In this document: positions 16,759 through 25,511 of the stretch, one piece after another
Position numbering within the stretch: position 1 is the first letter of the stretch
Layout of the letters: each line of letters begins with the position of its first letter
Assembly: GCA_030431485.1 (NCBI GenBank)
Contig: JAUIIR010000007.1
Span: 37,666 to 101,665, forward strand
Reading direction: 5' to 3'
DNA: 64,000 nucleotides
From: Alphaproteobacteria bacterium
GTDB taxonomy: Bacteria > Pseudomonadota > Alphaproteobacteria > Rhodobacterales > Rhodobacteraceae
Position numbers and translations under genes: made by a program
Notes under the pieces: model-generated
Told to the model about the DNA's origin: nothing
What the model saw: only the letters and a program-made list of their open reading frames with translations
Database searches by the model: none

Positions 16759-18234
16759 ATGACTCACCACTTCCTTCGGGGCGTTGCCATTGCGGCGCTT
16801 CTGTCTGCGCCTGCGATGGCCCAGCAAACGGACCTCACCATTGCGCTGCAACTCGAACCGCCGCATCTCGACCCGACGAGCGCGGCCGCCGGGGCAATTG
16901 ATTCCGTACTTTATTCCAACGTGTTCGAAGGGCTGACGCGGTTCATGTCGGACGGCTCGGTTGTAGCTGGACTGGCTGAAAGCTGGGATATCAGCGACGA
17001 CGGGACAACGTACACGTTCAGACTGCGCGACGGTGTGACGTTCCACGATGGCACCACAATGGACGCCGACGACGTGAAGTTCACGCTCGACCGCGCCCGC
17101 GCCGAAGACAGTGCCAATGCGCAGAAGGCGCTCTTTGCCGGAATTTCCGAGGTCACAGTGATCGACCCGACCACGGTAGAGGTCGCGCTTTCGGCACCAG
17201 ACGGCAACTTCCTGTTCAACATGGCTTGGGGCGATGCCGTAATCGTCGCTCCTGAGAGCATCGAAAACATCAAACAAAATCCAATTGGAACCGGGCCTTT
17301 CAAGTTCGGGTCTTGGGTACAGGGCGACCGGATTGAAATCAGCCGAAATGCCGAATATTGGGGCGACGCTCCCGCGCTTGAAGCGGCGACGTTCAAATTC
17401 ATTTCCGATCCCACTGCCGCCTTTGCCGCGATAATGGCACAGGACATTGACGCCTTTGCAGGCTTCCCCGCCCCCGAGAATTTGCCGCAATTCGAGGCTG
17501 ATCCCCGCTTTCAGGTTCTTGTCGGCTCGACCGAAGGCGAAACGATCCTGAGCACCAACAACAAGATGCCACCGCTGGATGACGTGCGCGTGCGTCAGGC
17601 CATTGCCCATGCCATCGACCGTCAGGCAATCATCAATGGCGCTATGTTCGGACTGGGCACGCCCATTGGCACACATTTTGCACCGCACAATCCCGACTAT
17701 GTCGATCTGACGGCAAAATCGAATTACGACCCTGAGAAGTCCAAGGCCCTTCTGGCTGAGGCAGGTTTCGCCGATGGCTTTACAACAACGTTAAAACTGC
17801 CGCCTCCTTCATACGCACGCCGTGGCGGCGAAATCATCGCCGCTCAATTGCGTGCCGTCGGCATCGATACCGAGATAACCAATCTGGAATGGGCGCAGTG
17901 GCTTGAAGAAGTATTCCGCGGCAAGGATTTCGGCCTGACCATTGTCAGCCATACCGAGCCATTCGACATCGGCATCTACGCACGTCCGGATTACTATTTC
18001 CAGTACGACAATCCCGCATTCCAAGAACTCATGACCACACTAGGCGCGACCAGTGATCCGGCCGCACGGTCAGAGCTGCTGGCGCAGGCCCAGACCATGA
18101 TCGCAGATGACTACGTGAACGGATATCTGTTCCAGCTCGCCTTCCCAACCGTGGCGGATGCCCGGATTCAAGGTCTCTGGCAGAATGCACCCACGCAAGC
18201 CACAGACCTTACCGGCGTCAGTTGGACTGAATAA
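16759..18234 (+). CDS. ABC transporter substrate-binding protein, family 5 (peptide/nickel type)
   Basis: 491 aa. The signal peptide ends at about residue 22 (AMA/QQ). The fold markers of SBP_bac_5 proteins are present: VYSNVFEGLTR-like start (LYSNVFEGLTRFM), LAESWDISDDGTTYTFRLRD, GTGPFKF, and DVRVRQAIAHAIDRQAI. Relatives bind oligopeptides, nickel or glycosides in the periplasm. No permease or ATPase gene is next to it; the adjacent genes are a MocR regulator and unrelated functions. It must therefore share a permease encoded elsewhere or act as an orphan sensor. An AGGAGGG site marks the start. Confidence 0.93.
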   Translation: MTHHFLRGVAIAALLSAPAMAQQTDLTIALQLEPPHLDPTSAAAGAIDSVLYSNVFEGLTRFMSDGSVVAGLAESWDISDDGTTYTFRLRDGVTFHDGTTMDADDVKFTLDRARAEDSANAQKALFAGISEVTVIDPTTVEVALSAPDGNFLFNMAWGDAVIVAPESIENIKQNPIGTGPFKFGSWVQGDRIEISRNAEYWGDAPALEAATFKFISDPTAAFAAIMAQDIDAFAGFPAPENLPQFEADPRFQVLVGSTEGETILSTNNKMPPLDDVRVRQAIAHAIDRQAIINGAMFGLGTPIGTHFAPHNPDYVDLTAKSNYDPEKSKALLAEAGFADGFTTTLKLPPPSYARRGGEIIAAQLRAVGIDTEITNLEWAQWLEEVFRGKDFGLTIVSHTEPFDIGIYARPDYYFQYDNPAFQELMTTLGATSDPAARSELLAQAQTMIADDYVNGYLFQLAFPTVADARIQGLWQNAPTQATDLTGVSWTE

Positions 18235-18255
18235 CGCGAGGCACAACACCAGATT

Positions 18256-18281
18256 GGGATGCGGAACACCTTCTGCATCCC
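18256..18281 (+). terminator. Hairpin downstream of family-5 binding protein
   Basis: GGGATGC (18256-18262) pairs with GCATCCC (18275-18281) around a 12-nt loop, shortly after the stop at 18234. There is no T-tract, so it may protect the mRNA end or act in a factor-dependent way rather than be a strong intrinsic terminator. Confidence 0.4.
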
Positions 18282-18369
18282 GCACTTACCCGCAAACCGG
18301 AAACTCAATCTCGGTTTACACCAAACGCCCTACGGCGTGTCTTGGCCCCATTGTCAAAATTCACGGCCG

Positions 18370-18410
18370 CCAATCTAAGGCCAGATTGCCAACTGCATAA
18401 GTCCAATCTA
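18370..18410. promoter_or_regulatory. Candidate MocR operator: repeated CCAATCTA boxes
   Basis: CCAATCTA occurs at 18370-18377 and again at 18403-18410, 33 bp apart (about three helical turns). An inverted copy AGATTG at 18383-18388 faces the first box. The second box ends 10 bp before the regulator's ATG. Direct repeats in phase just upstream of the gene are the usual operator layout for MocR/GabR-type autoregulators. Confidence 0.5.
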
Positions 18411-18420
18411 GGCTCGCACT

Positions 18421-19890
18421 ATGGCAATTCCGGTCGAAAACTTTTTCCTTAAGCCCGACACCAAAGGCACCCTGCAGGCCCGTATCCAGCAGATGGTCGC
18501 GGAAGGTATCCTATCAGGTCGGTTCCGCCGGGGAGAAAAACTTCCGTCCAGCCGCAAACTTGCGCATCACCTCGGTGTCAGTCGGATCACCATCACCCTC
18601 GCCTATACCGAACTTCTGGCGAACGATTACCTGACATCGCGTGGACGCTCGGGCTACTACGTGTCCAATAATGCACCTGAGCCGCCGGAGTTTGAAAAGA
18701 TTCCAAGCCGGGAAGATGCCGTAGATTGGTCGCGGGCGATCGGGCAGAAATTTACCGGCACAGCGACCCTTGTTAAACCGCAGGACTGGGCGCAATACCG
18801 CTACCCGTTCCTCTACGGTCAAACCGATCCGCAGCTTTTCGACCATGCCAACTGGCGGCTGTGCGCACTGCAGGCTCTGGGAGCCAAGGATTTTGCGGCC
18901 CTCACACGCGATTCCTTCGATCAGGACGACCCCCAACTGGTCGAATTCATTCTTAGGCACACATTGCCCCGCCGGGGTATCACCGCTACCCCAGATCAGG
19001 TTTTGATCACGATGGGCGCACAAAACGCGCTCTGGATGACCTCTCACGTCCTCCTGACGCAACGGAGGCAAGCCGTCATCGAAAACCCGTGTTATCCGGC
19101 CTTGCGCGGCGTGCTCACCCAATCGCGATGCCACCTTGCGGCGGTCGATGTGGACAAGGACGGGTTGCCGCCAGATCGAATTCCCAAAAACACCGATGTG
19201 ATCTTCACCACGCCCAGCCATCAATGTCCGACCTCGTACACGATGCCGCTGGCCCGGCGGCAAGCGCTTCTGGAAAAGGCCCGCGCACTCGACGCCTTGA
19301 TTGTCGAGGACGATTACGAATTCGAGATGGCCTTCCTCAAGCAGCCGATGCCCGCACTGAAAAGCCTCGATGAAGATGGGCGCGTGATCTATGTGGGCAG
19401 CTTCTCCAAATCGCTCTTTCCCGGTCTGCGGCTTGGCTATCTGGTTGGCTCAGCCCCCTTCATCCGCGAAGCCCGCGCCCTGCGCGCCGCGATGCTGCGT
19501 CATCCACCTGGGCTGACGCAGCGCACCACGGCCTATTTCCTCAGCCTCGGTCATTACGACAGTCTGATCCGGCGCACTGGAAAGGCGCTGAATGACCGCC
19601 GCGCAATCATGGAGCATGCAATCGGCAAACATGGGCTGACCATTGCAGGAAAAGGAACCTATGGCGGGTCAAGCTTCTGGATGCGCGCACCCGATCATGT
19701 CGATTGCGAAGACCTTGCCCGGCGGTTGAGTGAGGTCAGCGTATTGATCGAACCCGGCACCGCCTTTTTCGCGGAGGAACGGCCGCCGCGGAATTATTAT
19801 CGTTTGGCGTACAGCTCAATCGCGCAGGCGCGAATCGACCCCGGAGTCGCCGAAGTCGCCAAGGCAATCGCCGCAACGCCGGTCACATAG
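18421..19890 (+). CDS. MocR-type regulator: GntR winged helix fused to aminotransferase-like domain
   Basis: 489 aa. The N-terminal GntR-type winged HTH (about 15-82: GEKLPSSRKLAHHLGVSRIT) is joined through a linker to a fold-type I aminotransferase-like domain (about 125-485). The aminotransferase half keeps VEDDYEFEM and the PLP lysine K330 in SFSKSLFPGLRLGYL. Relatives include PdxR and GabR, which sense PLP or an amino compound. No Shine-Dalgarno site is visible before the ATG. Upstream CCAATCTA boxes suggest autoregulation. It converges on the FAD oxidoreductase gene with an 8-bp overlap. The target pathway is not evident. Confidence 0.93.
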   Translation: MAIPVENFFLKPDTKGTLQARIQQMVAEGILSGRFRRGEKLPSSRKLAHHLGVSRITITLAYTELLANDYLTSRGRSGYYVSNNAPEPPEFEKIPSREDAVDWSRAIGQKFTGTATLVKPQDWAQYRYPFLYGQTDPQLFDHANWRLCALQALGAKDFAALTRDSFDQDDPQLVEFILRHTLPRRGITATPDQVLITMGAQNALWMTSHVLLTQRRQAVIENPCYPALRGVLTQSRCHLAAVDVDKDGLPPDRIPKNTDVIFTTPSHQCPTSYTMPLARRQALLEKARALDALIVEDDYEFEMAFLKQPMPALKSLDEDGRVIYVGSFSKSLFPGLRLGYLVGSAPFIREARALRAAMLRHPPGLTQRTTAYFLSLGHYDSLIRRTGKALNDRRAIMEHAIGKHGLTIAGKGTYGGSSFWMRAPDHVDCEDLARRLSEVSVLIEPGTAFFAEERPPRNYYRLAYSSIAQARIDPGVAEVAKAIAATPVT

Positions 19891-20923
19891 ACGCCTCGAC
19901 CCGAAAGCCATTCGGGATCAGATCGCGTCCCTCAAGCACCAAATCGGCCATCACTTCTGCCACTTTCGGCGCCATACCAAAACCGATCTTGAATCCGCCA
20001 TTGGCAATGAAATGCCCGTCCCTTCCCGGCCAAGCCCCCAACATTGGCGCACGCGACCGGGCGCGCGGACGCACCCCGGCCCAACGGTCGACGACGGGCG
20101 CGCCGGCCAGCACCGGCATCGCAGCAATGGCCCGCGCAATCAGATCATCGCAATGCGTGTCTACACCATCGGGACTGTCGAACTCCCTCTCACTGGTCGA
20201 TCCTATGGCCACCGTCCCATTGGCATGGGGGATGATATGCAAGCCATCTACAAACACCTGCGGTACCGGCCCGGCATCATAGCCCAAAGCTGCCGACTGG
20301 CCCTTAATCCCGGCGCCGACGGATTTCCCAAGTTCCTTGGACAGCGTCAAAAGTCCACGCCAGCCCGTCGCCCAGATCACGGCACCACGTTCCTCCGCGT
20401 CGGCGACAACCTCGACGCCCGTCGCGCGCAAAGCGGCAACCAAGGCGGCACAGGCTTGTCTCGGATGCATACGACCGGTCAACGTGTCCCGAACAAGGAA
20501 ACCTGACGGGGACAGAGGTGCAAAATCGCCAGCATTTTCCGTTGCAATCACCTCCCACACCGCGCGCCCCTGCCACAAAGCGCGCGCGCCGTCACACCGC
20601 GCCTGCGCCAGCTCCAAGGCATGATCGTTGGCAATCGGCTGCAACCGCCCCGTACGCCCGTAGCCCGGGTCGACACCTCCGGCCGCCTGCACCTCAGCCC
20701 AGAACGACTCTGCCATGATCAGGCTTTCAAGCTGAAATGCCTTCTTGTCGTTCCAGTTCTCAGGCACATGCGGAGCCAACGCACCAACCAACCCACCGCT
20801 CGATCCCGAGCCGGCCCCAAACGGGTCCACCACCTGAACCCGCGCGCCTCGCTGGGTCAAAACCCATGCGATGCTCAGGCCAAAAATCCCCGCACCGCGC
20901 ACCGTGATTTCGGGCATTGCCAT
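19883..20923 (-). CDS. FAD-dependent oxidoreductase (DAO family), probable stand-alone MnmC1-like domain
   Basis: 346 aa. The N-terminal Rossmann motif is VRGAGIFGLSIAW and the C-terminal cofactor region is ANGGFKIGFGMAPKVAEVMA; both are typical of the D-amino-acid oxidase/glycine oxidase group. In E. coli MnmC an oxidase of this family is fused to the MnmD methyltransferase and removes the carboxymethyl group of cmnm5s2U34 in tRNA. Here the MnmD homologue is the divergent neighbour 47 bp away, so an MnmC1 role is a reasonable inference; ThiO-like glycine oxidase is the alternative. The ATG at 20923 has a GAGGAG site. Confidence 0.8.
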   Translation of the reverse strand: MAMPEITVRGAGIFGLSIAWVLTQRGARVQVVDPFGAGSGSSGGLVGALAPHVPENWNDKKAFQLESLIMAESFWAEVQAAGGVDPGYGRTGRLQPIANDHALELAQARCDGARALWQGRAVWEVIATENAGDFAPLSPSGFLVRDTLTGRMHPRQACAALVAALRATGVEVVADAEERGAVIWATGWRGLLTLSKELGKSVGAGIKGQSAALGYDAGPVPQVFVDGLHIIPHANGTVAIGSTSEREFDSPDGVDTHCDDLIARAIAAMPVLAGAPVVDRWAGVRPRARSRAPMLGAWPGRDGHFIANGGFKIGFGMAPKVAEVMADLVLEGRDLIPNGFRVEASM

Positions 20924-20970
20924 TCCGGTCTCTCCTCGCCAAGGTCGCGCTGTCGCTAAGGTATGTCATC

Positions 20971-21645
20971 ATGAAACTCCAGACGGAACCGCTCGACTGG
21001 CGCGATGGGGATGTCCCTGTCTCCCGCCGGTTCGACGACCCTTATTTTTCGCTCGACAACGGGCTCGCGGAAACGCGGTACGTGTTTCTGACGGGCAACG
21101 ACCTGCCAGCGCGGTTCCGGGATGGGTTTCATATCGCCGAACTGGGCTTCGGCACGGGGTTGAACCTGCTGGCCACACTCGACCTCTGGCGCTCCAGCGG
21201 TCAGGACGGCACGCTGTATTTCACCAGCTTCGAAGCGTTTCCGATGCAATCGGACGATATGATCCGCGCGCAGCAGGCATTTCCCGAACTCGCGCCGATT
21301 GCCCAAGACCTCGCCCCCTTTTGGGCCGAGGGCGCACGGAACATCTCCCTACCCGACCTGCGCTTTACCCTTGTCGAAGGGGATGCGCGCGAGACGCTGA
21401 CATCCATGCCCCTACCCGCCGACGCATGGTTTCTTGACGGTTTCGCGCCCGCCAAGAACCCCGAACTCTGGGAGCCCGAGCTTCTCTTGCAAGTCGCCCA
21501 AAAAACCGCGCCGAACGGAACGGCTGCCACCTATACCGCTGCCGGACATGTGCGCCGGGCACTGGATTCGGCGGGTCTCATCACCACCCGCATCCCCGGC
21601 TTTGGGCGCAAGCGGCACATGACCATTGCCCGGAAAGCTGCCTGA
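20971..21645 (+). CDS. mnmD: MnmD-type tRNA (mnm5s2U34) methyltransferase
   Basis: 224 aa from the ATG at 20971, which begins MKLQTEPLDWRDGDVPVS as in MnmC N-terminal domains; an upstream in-frame ATG (20917) lies inside the divergent gene's start. The SAM-binding loop IAELGFGTGLNLLATLDLW and DAWFLDGFAPAKNPELW are diagnostic of MnmD/DUF752. The enzyme methylates nm5s2U34 to mnm5s2U34 in certain tRNAs. It lacks the fused FAD domain of MnmC, which is encoded divergently next door. The DMT transporter gene follows one base after its stop codon. Confidence 0.88.
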   Translation: MKLQTEPLDWRDGDVPVSRRFDDPYFSLDNGLAETRYVFLTGNDLPARFRDGFHIAELGFGTGLNLLATLDLWRSSGQDGTLYFTSFEAFPMQSDDMIRAQQAFPELAPIAQDLAPFWAEGARNISLPDLRFTLVEGDARETLTSMPLPADAWFLDGFAPAKNPELWEPELLLQVAQKTAPNGTAATYTAAGHVRRALDSAGLITTRIPGFGRKRHMTIARKAA

Positions 21646-21646
21646 A

Positions 21647-22513
21647 ATGACTGAGACCAACAACCGTCTGGGCATCTGGCTCATGGTAGCGACGACCTTT
21701 GTTTTCGCCATGCAGGACGGCCTCTCGCAGCATCTGGCCAGCGAATACAACGTGCTCATGGTGGTGATGATCCGCTATTGGTTCTTCGCCGCATTCGTGA
21801 TGTTCGTCGCAAGCCGCCGTGCAGGTGGTCTGCGCGCAGCGGCGGCAACCACCCAGCCTTGGTTGCAAGGGTTTCGTGGGCTTCTCTTAGCGTCCGAAAT
21901 CTGTGTGATGGTGCTGGCATTCACCTATCTGGGTCTTGTCGAAAGCCACGCGATCTTTGCCTGCTACCCGCTGCTCATTGCGGCGCTGTCTGGCCCGATC
22001 CTTGGCGAACAGGTCGGATGGCGGCGCTGGACGGCGATTGGCGTGGGCTTCATCGGTATCCTGATAATCCTGCGACCCGGCTTCGGCGTCTTCTCACCAC
22101 TGGCGATCATCCCGGCTGTCTCGGCCCTGATGTTTGCGCTCTATGGCCTGCTCACACGCTACGCCGCCCGCAAGGACAGCGCCGCCACCAGCTTTTTCTG
22201 GACCGGCACAGTGGGCGCGGTGTTCATGACACTGATCGGCATCTGGTTCTGGGAGCCAATGGTCCCGATTGACTGGGCCATGATGGCGCTTCTGTGTGTC
22301 ACAGGGGCCACCGGCCACTACCTCCTTATCAAATGCTACGACGTGGCCGAGGCCAGCGCGGTGCAACCCTTTGCCTACCTGCAACTGCCCTTCGCGGCGA
22401 GCCTTGGTATCATGGTCTTTGGAGAGGCCATCCGCCCCAATGTCGTGTTCGGAGCAAGCCTGATCGTCGGCGCGGGTCTATTCACCCTGTGGCGTCAGCG
22501 GCAGAAGAGTTGA
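21647..22513 (+). CDS. EamA-type drug/metabolite transporter (DMT superfamily)
   Basis: 288 aa from the ATG at 21647, one base after the mnmD stop. Ten hydrophobic helices are arranged as two EamA repeats (about 8-140 and 150-285), with features such as YLGLVESHAIFACYPLLIA and the repeat-end FGEAIRPNVVFGASLIVGAG. It is a probable exporter of small metabolites; the substrate is unknown. Its last 36 bp overlap the 3' end of the convergent lytic transglycosylase gene. Confidence 0.9.
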   Translation: MTETNNRLGIWLMVATTFVFAMQDGLSQHLASEYNVLMVVMIRYWFFAAFVMFVASRRAGGLRAAAATTQPWLQGFRGLLLASEICVMVLAFTYLGLVESHAIFACYPLLIAALSGPILGEQVGWRRWTAIGVGFIGILIILRPGFGVFSPLAIIPAVSALMFALYGLLTRYAARKDSAATSFFWTGTVGAVFMTLIGIWFWEPMVPIDWAMMALLCVTGATGHYLLIKCYDVAEASAVQPFAYLQLPFAASLGIMVFGEAIRPNVVFGASLIVGAGLFTLWRQRQKS

Positions 22514-24451
22514 TCCCTTCAATTCCTCAGAGAACGGCACCGGATGCGGATCCAGCCCCAGCCGGGCACGGTAGATCGGCAGGCTTTCGGTGACACGCAT
22601 CACATAGTTTCGGGTTTCGCTGAACGGGATATGCTCAATCCAGTCGATCACATCCATATCGCCGCGCCTTGGATCGCCGCGCTCCTCCATCCAGCGTTCG
22701 GGCCGGCTTGGTCCTGCATTGTAACCGGCAGCGATCATCACGGCATTCCCGTTGAACTGTCGGGCCAACTGTTCCAGATACGTCGCACCCAGTACCGTAT
22801 TGTAGATTGGATCGGTCAGCAGCTTGGTTTCCGAATATTCGACATCAAGCCATCCCGCAACGTCCTGCGCTGTGCGCGGCATGACCTGCATCAATCCGCG
22901 CGCGCCCACGGGTGAAATCACGCCAGGATCGAACTCGGATTCGCGCCGGGCTATTGCAAGCACCAATTCCGTCGGCACCGGATGCTCAAGCTTTGCCAAA
23001 GGGTGCAGCGCATAATATGGCGCATGGACCTCGTGACCGTATTGCGCCGCGCGTTTACCCAACATGACTTGCACATGTGGCAGGCCCAAATCCTCAAGCA
23101 TCTGACCCATCTGTCCGATCTGCTGACGGTCCAGTGACTCGGCCAGATGAGTCAAAAACCGTTCGGCGAGTGCTTTCTCCTCGGCGTCCAAGAGCAGGAT
23201 CGCCGCCGTGAAAACAGAGGACCGTGTGAACGGCGCATCCCGCCAATCCGGAAACGTCTCATGTCCCGCAAGCAGAGGATCAGGAGGCAGGTCGCCTGCC
23301 TCGGCCGCCAGAAGCCCATAGAACGAGGTTTGATACTGCGCACCAAATGCAAAGGCCTTGGCGGCGCCCTCTGTATCTCCCGAAGCTTCAAGAGCCCGGC
23401 CCAACCAGTAACCCGCGCGGCCCAGTGAAATGGGCGACTCCACGCCGCCGCGCAATGCACGGAAGTGCGTTGCTGCACGTTCTGGTTCATCCAGAAAGCG
23501 TAGTGACAGATATCCCGCCAACCACTCAAGGTCCGCAAAAGACGCACCCTCCTGCAAGTAATGACTGGCGGCGACGCGATACGCCGTGTCGTACTGCTTG
23601 TCCCACATCATTCGGCGAACCAGATCATCCCGCTGACGCGCCCAGATATCGGGCCGACCCAAGGTCTCGGGCGAAGACGACCGCGCCAACAGAATTTCGA
23701 CCGCATCGTCAGTGCGGCCTTTGCGCATCCGCCAGGCGAACCGCTCATAAGCAAGGCCTGCATCAGAACTCAGGGATGCTGGGACCGCCTCGATCAGGGC
23801 ATCAACACCGGGGGCATCGGCGCGCAGTGCCATGCGAGCGCGCGCCAATGCCTGCCAGTCTTCTCCAACCAAAGACAGCATCTCTTCGGCATTTCGCACA
23901 CTGCCCCGCCAAAGCATTGCATCAAGGCGTTTCGCATGATGCACAGCCAAAAGATCATCATAGCTAGCCAGAAAGGCGTCCTGTTCATCCGATGTCAGTG
24001 TCAATGATGTCCACGCGTTCAGGATGACGGCCTCCGCGTCGGCACGTTCATTTGCGATCAACAGCGCACGGGCCAATGACAATGCGCCCGCTCCGGTTTC
24101 AGGCACATGGTCTGCGTAAAAGCCCATGATGACATCGGACGGCGCCGCTGTCATCGCTGTCTCACTTTTTTCCTTCAGATACGGCAAACCCGGCCAATCA
24201 GGATTTCGCGTCAGGAAATCTTGCACCTCGCGCGGTGATCCAAGTCCCGCGCGCAGATAGTGCCACAGGATCACATCCAAAGCTGCCTGCCCGTCGCCAC
24301 GAGACTCGATTTGCGCCGCCGCCCAATTGCCCTCTCGCATCAGATCCATGGCGCGCTCCAAAGGACGCGCATTATCCTGTGCGAAAACACTGAAGGGCAA
24401 GGACAGCACAACCACCGTCAGGATCGCGATACGCCGAAACATGGCTTGCAT
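22478..24451 (-). CDS. Soluble lytic murein transglycosylase (Slt-type)
   Basis: 657 aa from the ATG at 24451, which has a CGGAG site. The signal peptide ends at about residue 21 (FAQ). A long alpha-helical superhelix region (about 25-480) precedes a C-terminal transglycosylase domain with IARRESEFDPGVISPVGARG (catalytic Glu), GLMQVMPRTA, and AGYNAGPSRPERWM. Such enzymes cleave the MurNAc-GlcNAc bond of peptidoglycan, leaving 1,6-anhydro ends, during cell-wall turnover. The 3' end overlaps the convergent DMT gene by 36 bp. It is divergent from dapA, another cell-wall-related gene. Confidence 0.92.
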   Translation of the reverse strand: MQAMFRRIAILTVVVLSLPFSVFAQDNARPLERAMDLMREGNWAAAQIESRGDGQAALDVILWHYLRAGLGSPREVQDFLTRNPDWPGLPYLKEKSETAMTAAPSDVIMGFYADHVPETGAGALSLARALLIANERADAEAVILNAWTSLTLTSDEQDAFLASYDDLLAVHHAKRLDAMLWRGSVRNAEEMLSLVGEDWQALARARMALRADAPGVDALIEAVPASLSSDAGLAYERFAWRMRKGRTDDAVEILLARSSSPETLGRPDIWARQRDDLVRRMMWDKQYDTAYRVAASHYLQEGASFADLEWLAGYLSLRFLDEPERAATHFRALRGGVESPISLGRAGYWLGRALEASGDTEGAAKAFAFGAQYQTSFYGLLAAEAGDLPPDPLLAGHETFPDWRDAPFTRSSVFTAAILLLDAEEKALAERFLTHLAESLDRQQIGQMGQMLEDLGLPHVQVMLGKRAAQYGHEVHAPYYALHPLAKLEHPVPTELVLAIARRESEFDPGVISPVGARGLMQVMPRTAQDVAGWLDVEYSETKLLTDPIYNTVLGATYLEQLARQFNGNAVMIAAGYNAGPSRPERWMEERGDPRRGDMDVIDWIEHIPFSETRNYVMRVTESLPIYRARLGLDPHPVPFSEELKGSTLLPLTPQGE

Positions 24452-24573
24452 TTTCTCCGATGAAAAAGGATAGACGGCTCGCTGAAGGATAACCCGCACC
24501 CCGCGACCTGCAACTCACATTCGCGGCACGGGTGTAACGGCGCAAGCGCCACACACGAAAAAGGAGCGTGACA

Positions 24574-25449
24574 ATGTTCAAGGGGTCAATGCCTGCACTG
24601 GTCACACCGTTCAAAAACGGTGCAGTGGATTTTGACACGCTCAAACGCCTTGTCGATTGGCATGTCGAGCAGGGCAGCCACGGACTTGTCCCGGTGGGCA
24701 CCACTGGCGAAAGCCCCACCCTGTCTCACGAAGAGCACGAACAGGTTGTGACGTTTGTCGTCGAAGCTGCCGCAGGCCGAATTCCTGTGATTGCGGGTGC
24801 CGGATCGAACAACACAGACGAAGCAATTCGCTTTTTGCAGCACGCTGAAAAGGCCGGTGCGCAGGCCGGTCTGGTTGTGACGCCATACTACAACAAACCC
24901 ACGCAAGACGGGCTGATACGCCATTTCACGATGCTTCACGATGCCTGCGATTTGCCTATCATCATCTACAACATCCCGGGTCGTTCGGTGGTAGATATGT
25001 CGCCCAAAACGATGGGTGAACTTGCCAAGCTTCCGCGTATCATCGGTGTGAAAGATGCCACCGGCGATCTGGGTCGCGTGTCGGCGCAGCGCTTGACCTG
25101 CGGACGTGAGTTTATCCAGCTTTCGGGCGAAGACGCCACGGCGCATGGCTTCAACGCGCAGGGCGGTGTCGGTATGATTTCTGTGACTGCCAACGTAGCG
25201 CCTGCTTTGTGCTCTCAGATGCAAGAAGCCACTCTGGCCGGGGATTACCTGACAGCGCTGGAAATTCAGGACCGTTTGATGCCCCTTCATCACAGTATCT
25301 TTGTCGAACCCGGCCTTTGCGGCGCGAAATACGCCATGAGCCGTCTGGGTCTCTGCGAAGAAGATATGCGGCCACCGCTTTTCCCGGTGTCCCAGCCGAC
25401 GCGCGATCTGATCGACAACGGATTGCGCCACGCTGGGTTGCTGAACTGA
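24574..25449 (+). CDS. dapA: 4-hydroxy-tetrahydrodipicolinate synthase
   Basis: 291 aa from the ATG at 24574, seven bases after AAGGAG; the GTG at 24568 is too close to that site. It condenses pyruvate with aspartate semialdehyde in lysine/diaminopimelate synthesis. The TIM-barrel catalytic residues are present: T43-T44 in [11 protein letters not shown]132 in [10 protein letters not shown], and the Schiff-base lysine K160 in [10 protein letters not shown]. Length and motifs match the E. coli enzyme. A bidirectional terminator follows. dapB is in this window too, at 34.8 kb, not in the same operon. Confidence 0.97.
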   Translation: MFKGSMPALVTPFKNGAVDFDTLKRLVDWHVEQGSHGLVPVGTTGESPTLSHEEHEQVVTFVVEAAAGRIPVIAGAGSNNTDEAIRFLQHAEKAGAQAGLVVTPYYNKPTQDGLIRHFTMLHDACDLPIIIYNIPGRSVVDMSPKTMGELAKLPRIIGVKDATGDLGRVSAQRLTCGREFIQLSGEDATAHGFNAQGGVGMISVTANVAPALCSQMQEATLAGDYLTALEIQDRLMPLHHSIFVEPGLCGAKYAMSRLGLCEEDMRPPLFPVSQPTRDLIDNGLRHAGLLN

Positions 25450-25460
25450 TCAACGCCGAT

Positions 25461-25496
25461 AAAAAATGGCCGCGACTTCCAGCGCGGCCATTTTTT
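25461..25496. terminator. Bidirectional intrinsic terminator
   Basis: Perfect 14-bp stem (AAAAAATGGCCGCG at 25461-25474, CGCGGCCATTTTTT at 25483-25496) with an 8-nt loop. It has a U-tract in either orientation and sits between the convergent dapA and M16 peptidase genes. Confidence 0.9.
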
Positions 25497-25511
25497 ACCA
25501 TCCGGCAAAAT

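Noticed and set aside
16603..17688. 361-codon minus-strand frame opposite the family-5 binding protein
   Set aside because: No domain or start signal; the plus-strand binding protein has a signal peptide and an AGGAGGG site.
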